Source of the DNA: Ampullaceana balthica
Taxonomy: Eukaryota; Mollusca; Gastropoda; Lymnaeidae
Reading direction: 5' to 3'
Assembly: GCA_944989445.1 (NCBI GenBank)
Contig: CALYLW010000322.1
Span: 217,723-281,722, forward strand
DNA: 64,000 bases
Shown here: piece by piece, positions 1-12,500 of the stretch
Position numbering within the stretch: the first letter of the stretch is position 1
Layout: every line of letters begins with the position of its first letter
Notes under the pieces: model-generated
What the model saw: the letters and a program-made list of their open reading frames with translations, nothing else
Told to the model about the DNA's origin: nothing
Database searches by the model: none
Translations under genes and position numbers: made by a program

Positions 1-210
1 TTGCAAAATAGAAATGGTTGAAGTATTTCTGAATTGGTTGGGATGGATTATTTAAGTAAAAATTAAGGTTAGAAATGGTTGAAGGATGTGTGTACTTATA
101 AATATAACCAACGGAATTATTTGTGTAATGCTAAGAGATTGTGAGAGCTTAGACGAATTTCACATTCTATGTGATTAGGAACAGTTGAACGATTTATGTA
201 TTGATTAGGG
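1..210. other. Gene A intron, homologous to gene B intron at 56560-56765
   Basis: Shared stretches include aaggttagaaatggttgaag, tgtaacaaatggaattattt-like text and gaggttaggaacagttgag-like text. This anchors the left edge to the intron before Ig1 and shows that the two genes arose by tandem duplication. Confidence 0.65.
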
Positions 211-1289
211 CAGGGGCGGATTAAAACTGCACGGGGCCTTGACTGCAATTCAAACTTTGGGCCCAGGCAAACCAGCGTCCATTCAAATGAAATGATTTCT
301 AGCAGCTAATATAAGACTTAACTTGTAAGGCAGAGTGTAATAAGACTAAAATTTAAAAAAAGTAAATTTAATTAATATAAAGCTACATGAATCATAAATT
401 CATTTAAATATTTATACTTATTTATAACAGCCTAGAACTTTCGTTTGCGAACTTTTCTCATGGCGAAGTTATCAATCAAGTCAGTAAAGCTGTGAGCTTA
501 CAAGTGCCTTTTCAATGCTGATTAGAGAGAACATACTCTCTTTGTTGTCCCATGCAACTTCTAGCTTCATGTTTAATTCGTTTCAACTTTAAAAATGATT
601 GCTCTCTTCTGCAGTTTGATGTCATCATTAAGAGATAGTTACGAAGTGCAGTTTGTACATTTAGAAAGGATTGTGTACAAAATTTCGCTAACAAAATATA
701 GCTCTGTGCATGTGTTTTGAGTTTCGCATTATGCTACTTCCTGAATACCTTTTTGAAGAGTTCTGAACATTGGACTAATTATGATGGGAAGTAGTCTTTA
801 AAATCATTTGAATTGATTCCATTGGCTTGGCTGCTGCTCATCGGATGGCGTCATTGCTGAGCTCAGTTAGGTTAGTAAGAAAGCCACATTTCTCATGGAT
901 GTCTTTATATGCGTCTAACCGACGTTGTAGGGCAGAAGGAAGTTTGTCAATGATTACCAGAAATATCTCAACCTTGAATTTTTGTCTCGGGGTAAATACT
1001 GTTTCGGCTGTTGGCCCTTCCTCAAACTGACAATTTCTCTTTTTTTTAAAAATCGTTTTGAAGATTTTTTATAATATTTCGCCACGGACTTGTCCTTTCC
1101 TTTTTCTTCATATGAATCAAATTTAGAACGCTGTCTTTTAATAAACCCAAGGAGAGAATTCAACAAATATATGGCTGAATTCAAAGATAGTCCCCGCCAT
1201 TGAAGGGATATTGTTTTTCTTAACTTATTTGTATTTAATTATATTTATTCGAATATTTACTTCTTACTGAAGTCTGTCGGTAGATCAAA

Positions 1290-2350
1290 GGGTCGTAAAT
1301 GGTTGTGTATCTTGGTTATTGTTCTTTACCCTTCTCGTCCATGAGGGGCATCCACCAATCATCGTCGGCATCTGTATCTTGGTTATTGTTTTTTACCCTT
1401 CTCGTCCATGAGGGGCATCCACCATCATCGTCGGCATCTGCAAATCGTCCAAGGGTATAGGCCACCTACGAGAGACCTCTAGGCATGCATTTCCAGGGCC
1501 AGCTTATCCGAGATCTTCCATTCATGACCAATTCTCTTGATGTCTGCCTTCAATTCTCGGCGCCAAGTGTTAATTGGATGACCCCTTTCCCGCTTACCCT
1601 GTGGGTTCCATTTCAGGGCTTGCCTTGTTGTATTGGAAGCAGTTTTTCTTAATGTAAGACCAATCCTCCTCGACCGCTTCTGGAGAATCTCTTCCTCAAT
1701 TGGCTTCTGCTTTGTCTGCTGCCACCATTCCCTTATTTCTGATTTTGTCCGGCCAGTGAATTCTGAGAATCGTTCTTAGACAATTGTTGATAAAGGACGT
1801 CGCTCTCAACTTCTCGGCTCCATATTGCAGCACAGGTTTACGGCCGTTGTTCTCCATGTCTCGGCTCCATATTGCAGCACAGGTTTACGGCCGTTGTTCT
1901 CCATGTCTCGGCTCCATATTGCAGCACAGGTTTACGGCCGTTGTTCTCCATGTCTCGGCTTCATATTGCAGCACAGGTTTACGGCCGTTGTTCTCCATGT
2001 CTCGGCTCCATATTGCAGCACTGGTTTCACCATACCTTTAAAAATCCTTACTTTTAACTTGCTGACTAAGTTGTTGGCGACCCAAACATTCCTGAGTTGC
2101 TGGAAGGCTGCTCTTGCTTTTCCGATCCTTATTTTGACGTCCGCATCTGTACCACCTTGTTTATCTACCACGCTGCCAATGTAAACAAAATTGTCCACCT
2201 CCTCAAGTGCTTCTCTTTGAAGTACGATTGGTGATGTACTGGTGGCATTAATAATATTTTGTGTATATTGAGACAGTTCAATCCTGGGAGAGATTCCTAG
2301 TTGTGAAAAAGTCTTTGACAGTGTATCTCGGTAGTTGGTTAAAAATTCAA
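1290..2350 (-). mobile_element. LINE fragment, reverse transcriptase C-terminal part
   Basis: Minus-strand translation shows VDNFVYIGSVVDKQGG and VLQYGAETWR, the usual region after the reverse-transcriptase core of RTE-type non-LTR elements. The open frame is disrupted by a 47-bp tandem repeat. It is nested in the hAT relic. Confidence 0.7.
1812..2026. repeat. 47-bp tandem repeat, about 4.5 copies
   Basis: Units begin at 1812, 1859, 1906, 1953 and 2000 (tctcggctccatattgcagc...). The expansion lies inside LINE coding sequence (QYGAE region), so it arose after or during decay of the element. Confidence 0.9.
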
Positions 2351-2778
2351 TCATTGAATTATATTATGTTAAAGTTTCGTACTCGCATTTTTTGCAAACT
2401 AATGAGAAATCAATTGTTTTCCTTGGTTAGGTTTTCTCTTTGTTGCATAATAGTTTTTAGATATTATTGCAAACGATGACGATTTATGGTAATTCATACT
2501 CTTCGACATTTTCTTGTGATAAATAGATGATATTTTATTAATTTATTTATATTTTCAGGGATTTATGCTAACATGTGCCCACTTATATTATAAAAAATAA
2601 AAAGTTTGGGGGCCCTAAAATGTTTGGGGCCCCTGGCTTTATCCCGTTCAGCCCCCTCTTAATCCACCAAAAGATTACGGTTACGAAAGATGTCTGTATG
2701 CATTATGGTTATAAAAGATTTCTGTTTTGGTTGAAGTTATGAGTAGTTTTGGTATCATTGCTAATTATTATTTTTTTA

Positions 2779-3029
2779 TGTGGACATTAAGTTGTGGACA
2801 TTAAGTTGTGGACATTAAGTTGTGGACATTAAGTTGTGGACATTAAGTTGTGGACATTAAGTTGTGGACATTAAGTTGTGGACATTAAGTTGTGGACATT
2901 AAGTTGTGGACATTAAGTTGTGGACATTAAGTTGTGGACATTAAGTTGTGGACATTAAGTTGTGGACATTAAGTTGTGGACATTAAGTTGTGGACATTAA
3001 GTTGTGGACATTAAGTTGTGGACATTAAC
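2779..3029. repeat. 14-bp minisatellite, about 18 copies
   Basis: Unit tgtggacattaagt, almost perfect. It lies in the intron about 180 bp upstream of the Ig1 exon of gene A. The equivalent place in gene B holds a different array (20-bp, 56930-57480). Confidence 0.93.
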
Positions 3030-3208
3030 TTGCTACAAGTTTGTGATTAAAACTAAATCCAATTCTAAATCTGCAGAAAAAAATAAACAAAATCATTTGC
3101 ACTTTCTTTAGACACTTTAGATAATTATACTGTTTTTTTTCCACATGAATTTTTAAAAATTATATTGAAAAACATGTAACGTTTTATGTTTTAAAAATTA
3201 ATCAAAAG

Positions 3209-3502
3209 GCCAAATTTCAATGAAAGTCAACAACATAGAAACGTCCAGGAATAAAGTAGTCCGTATAGAAAAAGGCAAAACTCTTGACATACGATGCGAT
3301 CTACTAAACAACAAACTACCAGTTAAAATGACCTTGGCACTAAACGATGAGTTCAAAATGAATACTGTAAGGAAAGCCCTGATATTTCATATACGAGTCA
3401 CGACGTGCAGTCATTCGGGGATATACAGTTGTAATGCAGATTTCCTTGATAGAATACCGATAGTTACTGCTTCGAACTCCATCTCCATTGACATTGCATC
3501 TT
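3209..3502 (+). CDS. Gene A exon: Ig domain 1
   Basis: The exon follows AG at 3207-3208 and ends before gtaagt at 3503; phase 1 at both ends. The B-strand cysteine lies in the motif LDIRCDLL and the F-strand cysteine in SGIYSC. An additional cysteine sits exactly eight residues before the F-strand one (CSHSGIYSC). The canonical Ig core tryptophan is absent. The exon has the same length (294 nt) as the gene B exon at 58091-58384 and is about 55% identical to it in protein by hand count. Extracellular, immediately before the linker exon. Confidence 0.85.
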
Positions 3503-6500
3503 GTAAGTATTGGTTGACATTATTTGGAAAGAGGACTCACATGACTGACTCACATGACTGACTTACATGACTGACTCACCTGACTGACTTACATGACTGA
3601 CTCACCTGACTGACTTACATGACTGACTCACATGACTAGCTCACATTATTGACTTACATGACTGAATCGCATGACTGACTCACATGACTGACTCACATGG
3701 CTTATCAAATGACTGACTTACATGACTGACTCACATGGCTGACTCACATGACTGACTCACATGGCTGACTCACATGACTGACTTAAATGACTGACTAACA
3801 TGACTGACTCACATGACTGACCCACCCGACTCACCATCCATCTTCAGTATCGACATTATTCGACATACTTGTCCCTTCAATCCATCCACCCGCGTCATTC
3901 TCTATCTGTTTTTCTCTCTGCGTCTCTCAATAACTTTCTATGTTTGTATCTCTGTCTGCGTCTCTATGTCGTTATGACTCCATCTCTCTCTACTTCTCTC
4001 TATCTCTTTCTGTCTATCTCTCTATCATTCAGTCTCCATATTTCTCTGCCTCTATCTCTCTATTATTCAGTCTCCATATTTCTCTGCCTCTATCTCTCTA
4101 TCATTCAGTCTCCATATTTCTCTGCCTCTATCTCTCTATCATTCAGTCTCCATATTTCTCTGCCTCTATCTCTCTATCCTTCAGTCTCCATATTTCTCTG
4201 CCTCTATCTCTCTATCATTCAGTCTCCATATTTCTCTGCCTCTATCTCTCTATCATTCAGTCTCCATATTTCTCTGCCTCTATCTCTCTATCATTCAGTC
4301 TCCATATTTCTCTGCCTCTATCTCTCTATCATTCAGTCTCCATATTTCTCTGCCTCTATCTCTCTATCATTCAGTCTCCATATTTCTCTGCCTCTATCTC
4401 TCTATCATTCAGTCTCCATATTTCTCTGCCTCTATCTCTCTATCATTCAGTCTCCATATTTCTCTGCCTCTATCTCTCTATCATTCAGTCTCCATATTTC
4501 TCTGCCTCTATCTCTTTATCATTCAGTCTCCATATTTCTCTGCCTCTATCTCTCTATCATTCAGTCTCCATATTTCTCTGCCTCTATCTCTCTATCATTC
4601 AGTCTCCATATTTCTCTGCCTCTATCTCTCTATCATTCAGTCTCCATATTTCTCTGCCTCTATCTCTCTATCATTCAGTCTCCATATTTCTCTGCCTCTA
4701 TCTCTCTATCATTCAGTCTCCATATTTCTCTGCCTCTATCTCTCTATCATTCAGTCTCCATATTTCTCTGCCTCTATCTCTCTATCATTCAGTCTCCATA
4801 TTTCTCTGCCTCTATCTCTCTATCATTCAGTCTCCATATTTCTCTGCCTCTATCTCTCTATCATTCAGTCTCCATATTTCTCTGCCTCTATCTCTCTATC
4901 ATTCAGTCTCCATATTTCTCTGCCTCTATCTCTCTATCATTCAGTCTCCATATTTCTCTGCCTCTATCTCTCTATCATTCAGTCTCCATATTTCTCTGCC
5001 TCTATCTCTCTATCATTCAGTCTCCATATTTCTCTGCCTCTATCTCTCTATCATTCAGTCTCCATATTTCTCTGCCTCTATCTCTCTATCATTGAGTCTC
5101 CATATTTCTCTGCCTCTATCTCTCTATCATTCAGTCTCCATATTTCTCTGCCTCTATCTCTCTATCATTCAGTCTCCATATTTCTCTGCCTCTATCTCTC
5201 TATCATTCAGTCTCCATATTTCTCTGCCTCTATCTCTCTATCATTCAGTCTCCATATTTCTCTGCCTCTATCTCTCTATCATTCAGTCTCCATATTTCTC
5301 TGCCTCTTTCTCTCTATCATTCAGTCTCCATATTTCTCTGCCTCTATCTCTCTATCATTCAGTCTCCATATTTCTCTGCCTCTATCTCTCTATCATTCAG
5401 TCTCCATATTTCTCTGCCTCTATCTCTCTATCATTCAGTCTCCATATTTCTCTGCCTCTATCTCTCTATCATTCAGTCTCCATATTTCTCTGCCTCTATC
5501 TCTCTATCATTCAGTCTCCATATTTCTCTGCCTCTATCTCTCTATCATTCAGTCTCCATATTTCTCTGCCTCTATCTCTCTATCATTCAGTCTCCATATT
5601 TCTCTGCCTCTATCTCTCTATCATTCAGTCTCCATATTTCTCTGCCTCTATCTCTCTATCATTCAGTCTCCATATTTCTCTGCCTCTATCTCTCTATCAT
5701 TCAGTCTCCATATTTCTCTGCCTCTATCTCTCTTTCCCAATTGTGTTCTTCATGTTACTTTCTATCAATCTATCTCGGTCTGAATCTCTAATTCTGTCTG
5801 ACTCCATCACTCTGTCTCTCTATCACTCAATTTCTCTCAACCTCTCTCTAGCTGTCTCTGTATATCTCTCTGCAACTCAATCTCTATTTCTTTGCCTCTC
5901 TTTTTGTCAGTCTATCTGTTTCTCTAATATCTCATCAATTACTGACACTCCTTTTAACAGAACGTAATTGTGTCCTACTTGTATTAATTATTTATTTCTA
6001 TTGTATAACTTTAGTTATAGCTTTCAATGTTGACAGTAAATTGGTTTTAATTAGCTGAATCAGACGATTCATTCCTAGCTTTAATTTCAAATGGGGAGAA
6101 ATATAATTTCTATGTGTTTATTTTCTGGTATATGGAAAAAAAGAACGTGTTATTATGCCTATGTTTATTCCGGTACTAGACTGTTGTTTCTTTGTATTTG
6201 ATCGAAATATCAACTTTCAGGATATTTATATTGACATATATCATATTGAAAGGTAAAGACATTAACCTTATTCTGTGATGTAAGTTATATTTGATTTTAT
6301 TGTCGTTGACTATAAATAAATAATATGCGTATTCATGTTTTTACGGACAGGTGCAAATGCTTCTGAAATTGATAATTCAAGCTATAAAGTAGGTATGTTT
6401 CTACAAATATACAATGCTTTTTAAACGGAATAATTATTACCAGTATGTGTACATATATTCTTTATGTATGTATTTATGGCTGCCGTCCGTTCTCAATGGA

Positions 6501-9500
6501 CGATGGCGTTGGCTCTTCCTCCCCCCCCCCAAAAAAAAATTATCCTGGCTCATCTCTCTTCACTCATGGCTGTTAGGATAGCTTCCGCAACTTGAATGCC
6601 CTTATGCACCCTGGACCGCCAGAGGGTGAGCTCCACAACCGTGGCTTCCCCAATCTTATCTTCGATGCGCGCCAGTAAAATGTCTTTTTGCAGACGCCCT
6701 TGTAGTGCAGAAATAGGGTGACCTCTTTTTTCAAACCAGTGGTCAGCTCACCGAAAAACAGGGCTATTTGAATACGCTACGAGCCTATCCTGTGGACATA
6801 TCCAAACCACCACAGGCGCATTGCACTCAGGGTTGAGTGCATACTCATAATTTGCCTCCTCCTGTGTACCTCCACATTTGTGATTTTATCTTGCCACTTG
6901 ATGTGTAGGATCCTACGCAAGAATCGCATGTGGAAACTGTTAAGCAGCCTAGCGAAGGTCGTCCAGCAGTGGCTGCCATAAAGGAGTGTGCCAAGCACGC
7001 AGGCGTGGTACACAGTGATTTTCCTCCTATCAATGAGCTGTGCTTTGTTCCACACTCTTTGATTTAGCCTAACGATTCGACCTTACCGATGCTAATTTAT
7101 ATATTATTTTACGTGGAGAGTTTGCTTACCGTGTGATGTTACCGCCATAGTAGGTGTAATCTTCGACAAGATCCAAGGTAATTCCCTAATTGGAGATTGC
7201 TGGGAGGCAGTCTGTGCCATGTCTTAAAATTGGTCTGTTTTAGGCTTATCGATAAACCTGAATTCCTTGCATGCCTCTGAGAATTTCTTTACCAGTAGTC
7301 TAAGACCTTTCTCTGATTTTGCGGTAAGAGTTACGCCATCCACGAAGAGCAACTCTCTGACTAATACAGTTTTCACTTAATCCTCGCACGGAACTGACTA
7401 ATGTTATATAGCTTCCATCCGCTGTGGTATGTATGTTCACATACTTGGAGCAATCCACGAAAGCATGTTGCAGTAACACCGAGAAGAAGATAAAACATAG
7501 TGTTGGTGCCAGTACGTTGCCCTGTTTGGCTCCACTACACACTGGGAAGGGTTCTAATGTGACGTTATCGAAGAGCACTGTGCTGTGCATATTGGTGTGA
7601 AAAAACTCGATGATGAGAAGTCGAGGCGGACATCCTATTTTTTCCAGTATAAGGAACAGAACCTTGCGGCTGAACAGTTCAAATGCCTTTGTTAAATCTA
7701 TGAGTGCAACAAAGTTTGCTTTCTGTTGCTCCCGACATTTCTCTTGCAGCTAAAAGAGTAAGAAAATCATGTTCATTGTTGATCGGCCAGCCCGAAAACC
7801 GCTTAGAGATTCCGGATAGACATTTTGTTCCAGATTTTGCAGTCATGCAAGGACAACTCTGGCAAAGGTATTTCCCAAAATATTCAGTAGGGATAACTCG
7901 ACTGTTATTGCTATCGCTGCGATCACGTTTGTTTTTATAAAGCGTTACTACTTTTGGAATCGTGCATGTCCTGTGGGATGTGGCCATGTTCCCAACAATC
8001 GCATATGTTTTCGTCAGAGGCTTCAGTAATGCTGGTATGCCATGCTTAAATACTGGTGCAGAAATCCCATTGTTGCCTGGAGCTCACTATTACTCAGCTG
8101 ATCAATGGCCTTTGTAGGCTACTCATGTGACGGTGGCGCATCAAGCTGATCTACAACTGGTAAATCTGGTATTCTCTCTAGGGAAGAGTCATTTACGACA
8201 TTCTGTCTTGCATAGAGTTCCAGGCTGTACTCAGTCCAGCGCTGCATCTGCTTGTCTCGTTTTGTGATCACCAAACCTGTCTGTGACTTTACATATACGT
8301 TATATGCTGTATACGTTTATTATATTAACATTTAACAATGTATTAATTTTATAAACAACAATTCCATGATTTTCTTTCACCACATATTTCATCAGATAAG
8401 GGAAGACCTGTTTGCTCTGGCCCAAACACAGAATTATCTGAGGGAATCTGTTTTATATACTTTGAAGGAAAAGCCACCTTTAAAAAGGCAGAGGTATTTT
8501 CATTATAACATATGAGAAGTAAATTCGTTTTAAGAAAATAGTTGACTAGCTCAAAATATCACATAGACTAGGAATGCGATAACGACTTTTAAATAAAATA
8601 CGAAAGACAAGCAAATTATTGGCTCCATATGGATTAAAATAAATTTAAAAATTTTATCCAACCAAGAAATATTATTCCCGTTGCGCTTTTCCCTGTAACT
8701 TTTGAAAATTCTACTCTTTTCTTATGTACTGTGTCATTGTTTGTCTTTGCTTTTATTTTATTTTTTGGTTTTTATGTTGTTGTTTTTTTTTCCGTTCCTT
8801 TCTTTTATCTTTACGTAATTATTTAGCCTTGATAAAGTATGTCTTAATAATTTAAATACAAATGAAATACTTGTGTAAGTATGGTATATGATTTGTATTG
8901 ACGAATGCATTAGCTGAAAAGTATGTTTTTTGTATTAGTTATTTAATAAAGCTTTTTAAATTATTGTTTTTTCTTTACACAATTTGTTTGTGTAATTTGT
9001 ACTAGCGCAAATGTATGAAGGAAACATCAGCTTTTTATCCATGGTCTTGTTCAACTATGTGCTTGTTATATACAGCCACTCTTCTATATTTTGTAATCTT
9101 TTGTAACATACAACATTTGTATCTATTTACACATTTTTAACACACTTTTACGGCATTTTGGCTAATGTTTTACACTCGTATATAATATACAGGAGAAGTG
9201 CCAACAGAAAGATGCAGTTTTAGCTGCCTTTAAATCATTGAGCCAGATGCAGAACATCTTTAAAGGATGGAGAGACAGACAATCTGGTCAGTGTAAGGTT
9301 AAAATATTTCAGTTACTGGTATCTATACTAATACAGAAGAAAGCCCTGATTCAATCAACACTAATTATCCAATTCTACGTGTATGTGTCAGCGTAAATCG
9401 TTAGAAATATGTTGAGCACATCCCCGCAATGGTAATAAGCAAAACAAAAATTAAATTATCATTCACTGGGTACCAGGGGCAAAATCTATTTTTTCCTTAA

Positions 9501-12500
9501 ATGAGCTATATGAAAATTAGTTTAAATTCTGGCTACTGTTTAAATGGATGTATTTTGACGAAACATTATTTTTTTTTAAACTTGATAATCCATATTAAAC
9601 GTCTGTAGGGCAATTTACTCCTTCTAGCCATTCCTTTTGTGCAGTGTAGCTCAAAATCATTTTTTTCCTAAACAATTGATTCCGCATTACTCATTCCATT
9701 CTACTCGATTAGACCAATGTTAAAACAAGTGATGCATCTATCATAGTCTAGATTGAAATCAATAGAAGTTTTTAACTTTACATCTTACACCTATTGGGCA
9801 AGAGATCGATGCCCTTAGGATCCTTTTTGTCTTATGTGATCTTTAAACTATGACTGTATTCATCCGATTGCCTTAAACTTAACAAAATTGTTGAGTACAT
9901 CAAATTGCTGTGACGCGGTGGTCGAGTGGCAGCGCACTGGACTGTCGCACCGATGGTCACGGGTTCGAATCCGTGTGAAGGCAAGGGTTTGTTCCCGGGG
10001 CCTAGGGCGTCACTGAGCTGGGTAATGCGTGGAACCCACAAAGCCATGGCCTGTGAACGCTGCATCACTTGCCAACAGATCATCTGTCATGGTCTGTGGA
10101 CGCAACTATCTTCTGCATAGAAGGAGCGTCTGTATAGATAAGATAAGATAACAAAAACTTCTGGCATATTTTTAGTACCACTTAGTAAGAGCTGGGAGTG
10201 GGGTGGCAAAACTATCGTTTTCACAACATAAGTTGTAAAAATATATTTTAAACTGTGTCTACTGGGTAATTGGATAAATGATGATGCAATTTGATACATA
10301 AGAATATGATTGCCCATATTAAAATTCTATAAGGTACTAATCTCATAATGTCACCTCCTTTTGGGCCTAGGGCCGAAATCTTTCATTTATAAACGTTTAA
10401 ATCTTTTTCCCCATAATTTTTGGTAAATAGTCTTTACAAATATTGACACATATTTCCATCATGATTCAGTTTGAAAATTTCAAGCCTGTGATCTTTACAT
10501 CTTGCAGCGTTTAGACCAGAGCCCTAAATGTCAGTTTAATATCAATTTAATTTAACACGCTTTTGAAAAAAAAGACAAACAATTACATCCATCATTATCC
10601 AGATTACCTTTCCGCTTCAGAGCGCAAGTATTTTGCTAGTTATACATAATTCGGATTTTTTCATAATAAAATATGCAACCTATTAATTGAAAAGAAAAAT
10701 ATCAATCTTTAAACCACAATTGAAATTTCTTATTAGTGAAACGAACATGCCTAATAATATGAGCACAGTGGCATGGCTGGCGGAAACACAATCACGTGTT
10801 TGAATCTCTCTGAAAACAAAGATTTGTTCCGTAGAATAGAGTGTCCATGAGTCCACCCAGGGATTTGTTACGTTGTCTAGAGCAGTGCTTCTCATACTTT
10901 TTATTATTGCGGACAGGCAGATAATTTTTGCATTAACACTTGGTACCGGTGAATTATTTTTCATGTACTGACGTGGTAGCGAAATGTCCTGTCGTAGTAA
11001 CTGCTGCGGACCGGCATCGGATGGCTCACGAACCGACACCGGTCCATAGACAAAAACTTTGAGAAGCACTGGTCTAGAGTGTCCCTGAGTCCACCCAGGG
11101 ATTTGTTCCGTAGTCTAGTGCAGTAATTTTTTTAGTGATCCGCCAGGATGAAATTTTAATTTATATAAGTATAGTATCTATACATTTCCTGCACAAGGGT
11201 AGCAAAATTTTCAGTAGTGGTCCGCGGCTAAGTCACAAATTGTTCAAGTGGTCCTTGAATCTGATAAAGGTTGAGAACGACTGGTCTATAGTGTACCTGA
11301 GTCCACCCAGACAAAATGAGAACCAGACAATAGTGATAAAAACGTTTCTGGATATTCTGTCACGAAATCCCTTAATAGCCGTGCCCTATTAAACAGCGTC
11401 ACTTACCCACAGACCCGCATGGTCTGTGCTTTGCTATCCTACATGTGGATCAAAATCAGCATCCACGAGCCTAGTGCTCTTCATGAGTCTTCCAGGAAAA
11501 TCCCCCTCAGCTATCCCGCCCCCTTTCCCAAAATAAAATTAACAGCTGAGAGCACCCCCCCCTGCCCGGAATACTCTTTTGTGTAGACGGAGCTTCAGTT
11601 ATAGATGAGATAAGATGGCTCCATCTGTATCTGCAACTTCTGTTTACTGAAGATAGTTTGAATTCAATTCAAGTTAACCAAAAATTAAATAAATATTTTT
11701 ATATTTGATTCTTTTGTTTTATCAACATTAATTTTGATTGCAGAATGCAAATCAATGGTAAAATAAATGTGTGGCTCATACACACAGAAAATATTTATTG
11801 CAATAATTCTGGTTAAGGTCCGTTATGGTTGGGGTTAAAATTTTATGAAATTTGTTATTAATATTTATTTTTGGTCAGTTTGGGTTGGTGCCAATAATCT
11901 ACAAGGTTCAGCAATCTTCAAATGGATCGCCAATAAAAAGATATTGAGACCTGATTCACCAATGTTGTCCAAAGAACCGACCAGTAAACAGGGACCAGAC
12001 AGTTGTCTTGTGAGGAACACAAACCTTTTTCTGTCTCAATCAGACTGTAACACGATGTATCCTTATATGTGTATGAGTTTATACTCAGGTAAGAGAATTG
12101 TTTCAAACTAATTCTTAACATAACTTTTCTAAACGCTTAGGTTTTCATTTTATTATCATGACATCGAAATGTATGTTTTTAAAGCGATTTAGATTTTGGT
12201 TTTAAAACTAAATTTTATAAAGAAGAAAAATTAATGTTTTATCTTATGTAATTAATATGTAGGCGTTCATTTGATCTAACAGAAACACATTTCATTATGT
12301 ATATATTTATTTCGCCTAAACCGACATGTGAAAACGAGCGTGACAAATGACCCTCGCTAGGGTCGACACATCACAGTTGGCAAGCGCGGTGGGATGAAAA
12401 GAAGACAAATAAAACAAACCCGTAAAAACAAAGTTTTTGACTATAAATCCCTTATATATGAGACATAACTAACAGTATTGATTATTTTCAAACATTTACA

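Larger units (their letters stand above)
211..2672 (-). mobile_element. hAT DNA transposon relic (ZMYM1-like transposase), with inserted LINE
   Basis: The left end caggggcggattaa and the right end ttaatccacc are imperfect inverted repeats. They are flanked by near-identical 8-bp target duplications, gattaggg (203-210) and gattacgg (2673-2680). On the minus strand 512-694 reads like the hAT C-terminal dimerisation region (FLKLKRIKHEARSCM), and minus-strand pieces from about 730 to 1184 read like the preceding transposase region. Frames are broken. A LINE piece at about 1290-2350 interrupts it. Confidence 0.7.
10750..11630 (+). mobile_element. Divergent SINE region carrying two small hAT MITEs
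   Basis: A degraded SINE head (acgtgtttgaatctct) is followed by several copies of tgagtccacccagggattt-like body sequence separated by two MITEs. It ends with tcccctcagctatcccgc and gataagatgg-like tail text. A patchwork in the intron between CTLD2 parts 2 and 3. Confidence 0.55.

Noticed and set aside
2779..3029. Possible CRISPR-like array
   Set aside because: Units are directly adjacent without spacers; eukaryotic minisatellite. The same applies to the other arrays.
3869..5967. Long + strand open frames of 408 and 675 codons
   Set aside because: They are translations of the 38-bp minisatellite and its CT-rich flanks in different frames, with no domain or codon structure.
7679..7987. 102-codon minus-strand frame as independent gene
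   Set aside because: It belongs to the decayed RTE-like LINE (6478-8295), as judged by collinearity with 33840-34150.
9915..9985. tRNA gene on the + strand
   Set aside because: A and B boxes are present, but the sequence continues into a conserved 250-bp body with gataa tail and has dispersed copies, so it is a SINE.
10683..11069. 128-codon minus-strand frame
   Set aside because: It covers a hAT MITE and SINE body with target duplications; not a gene.
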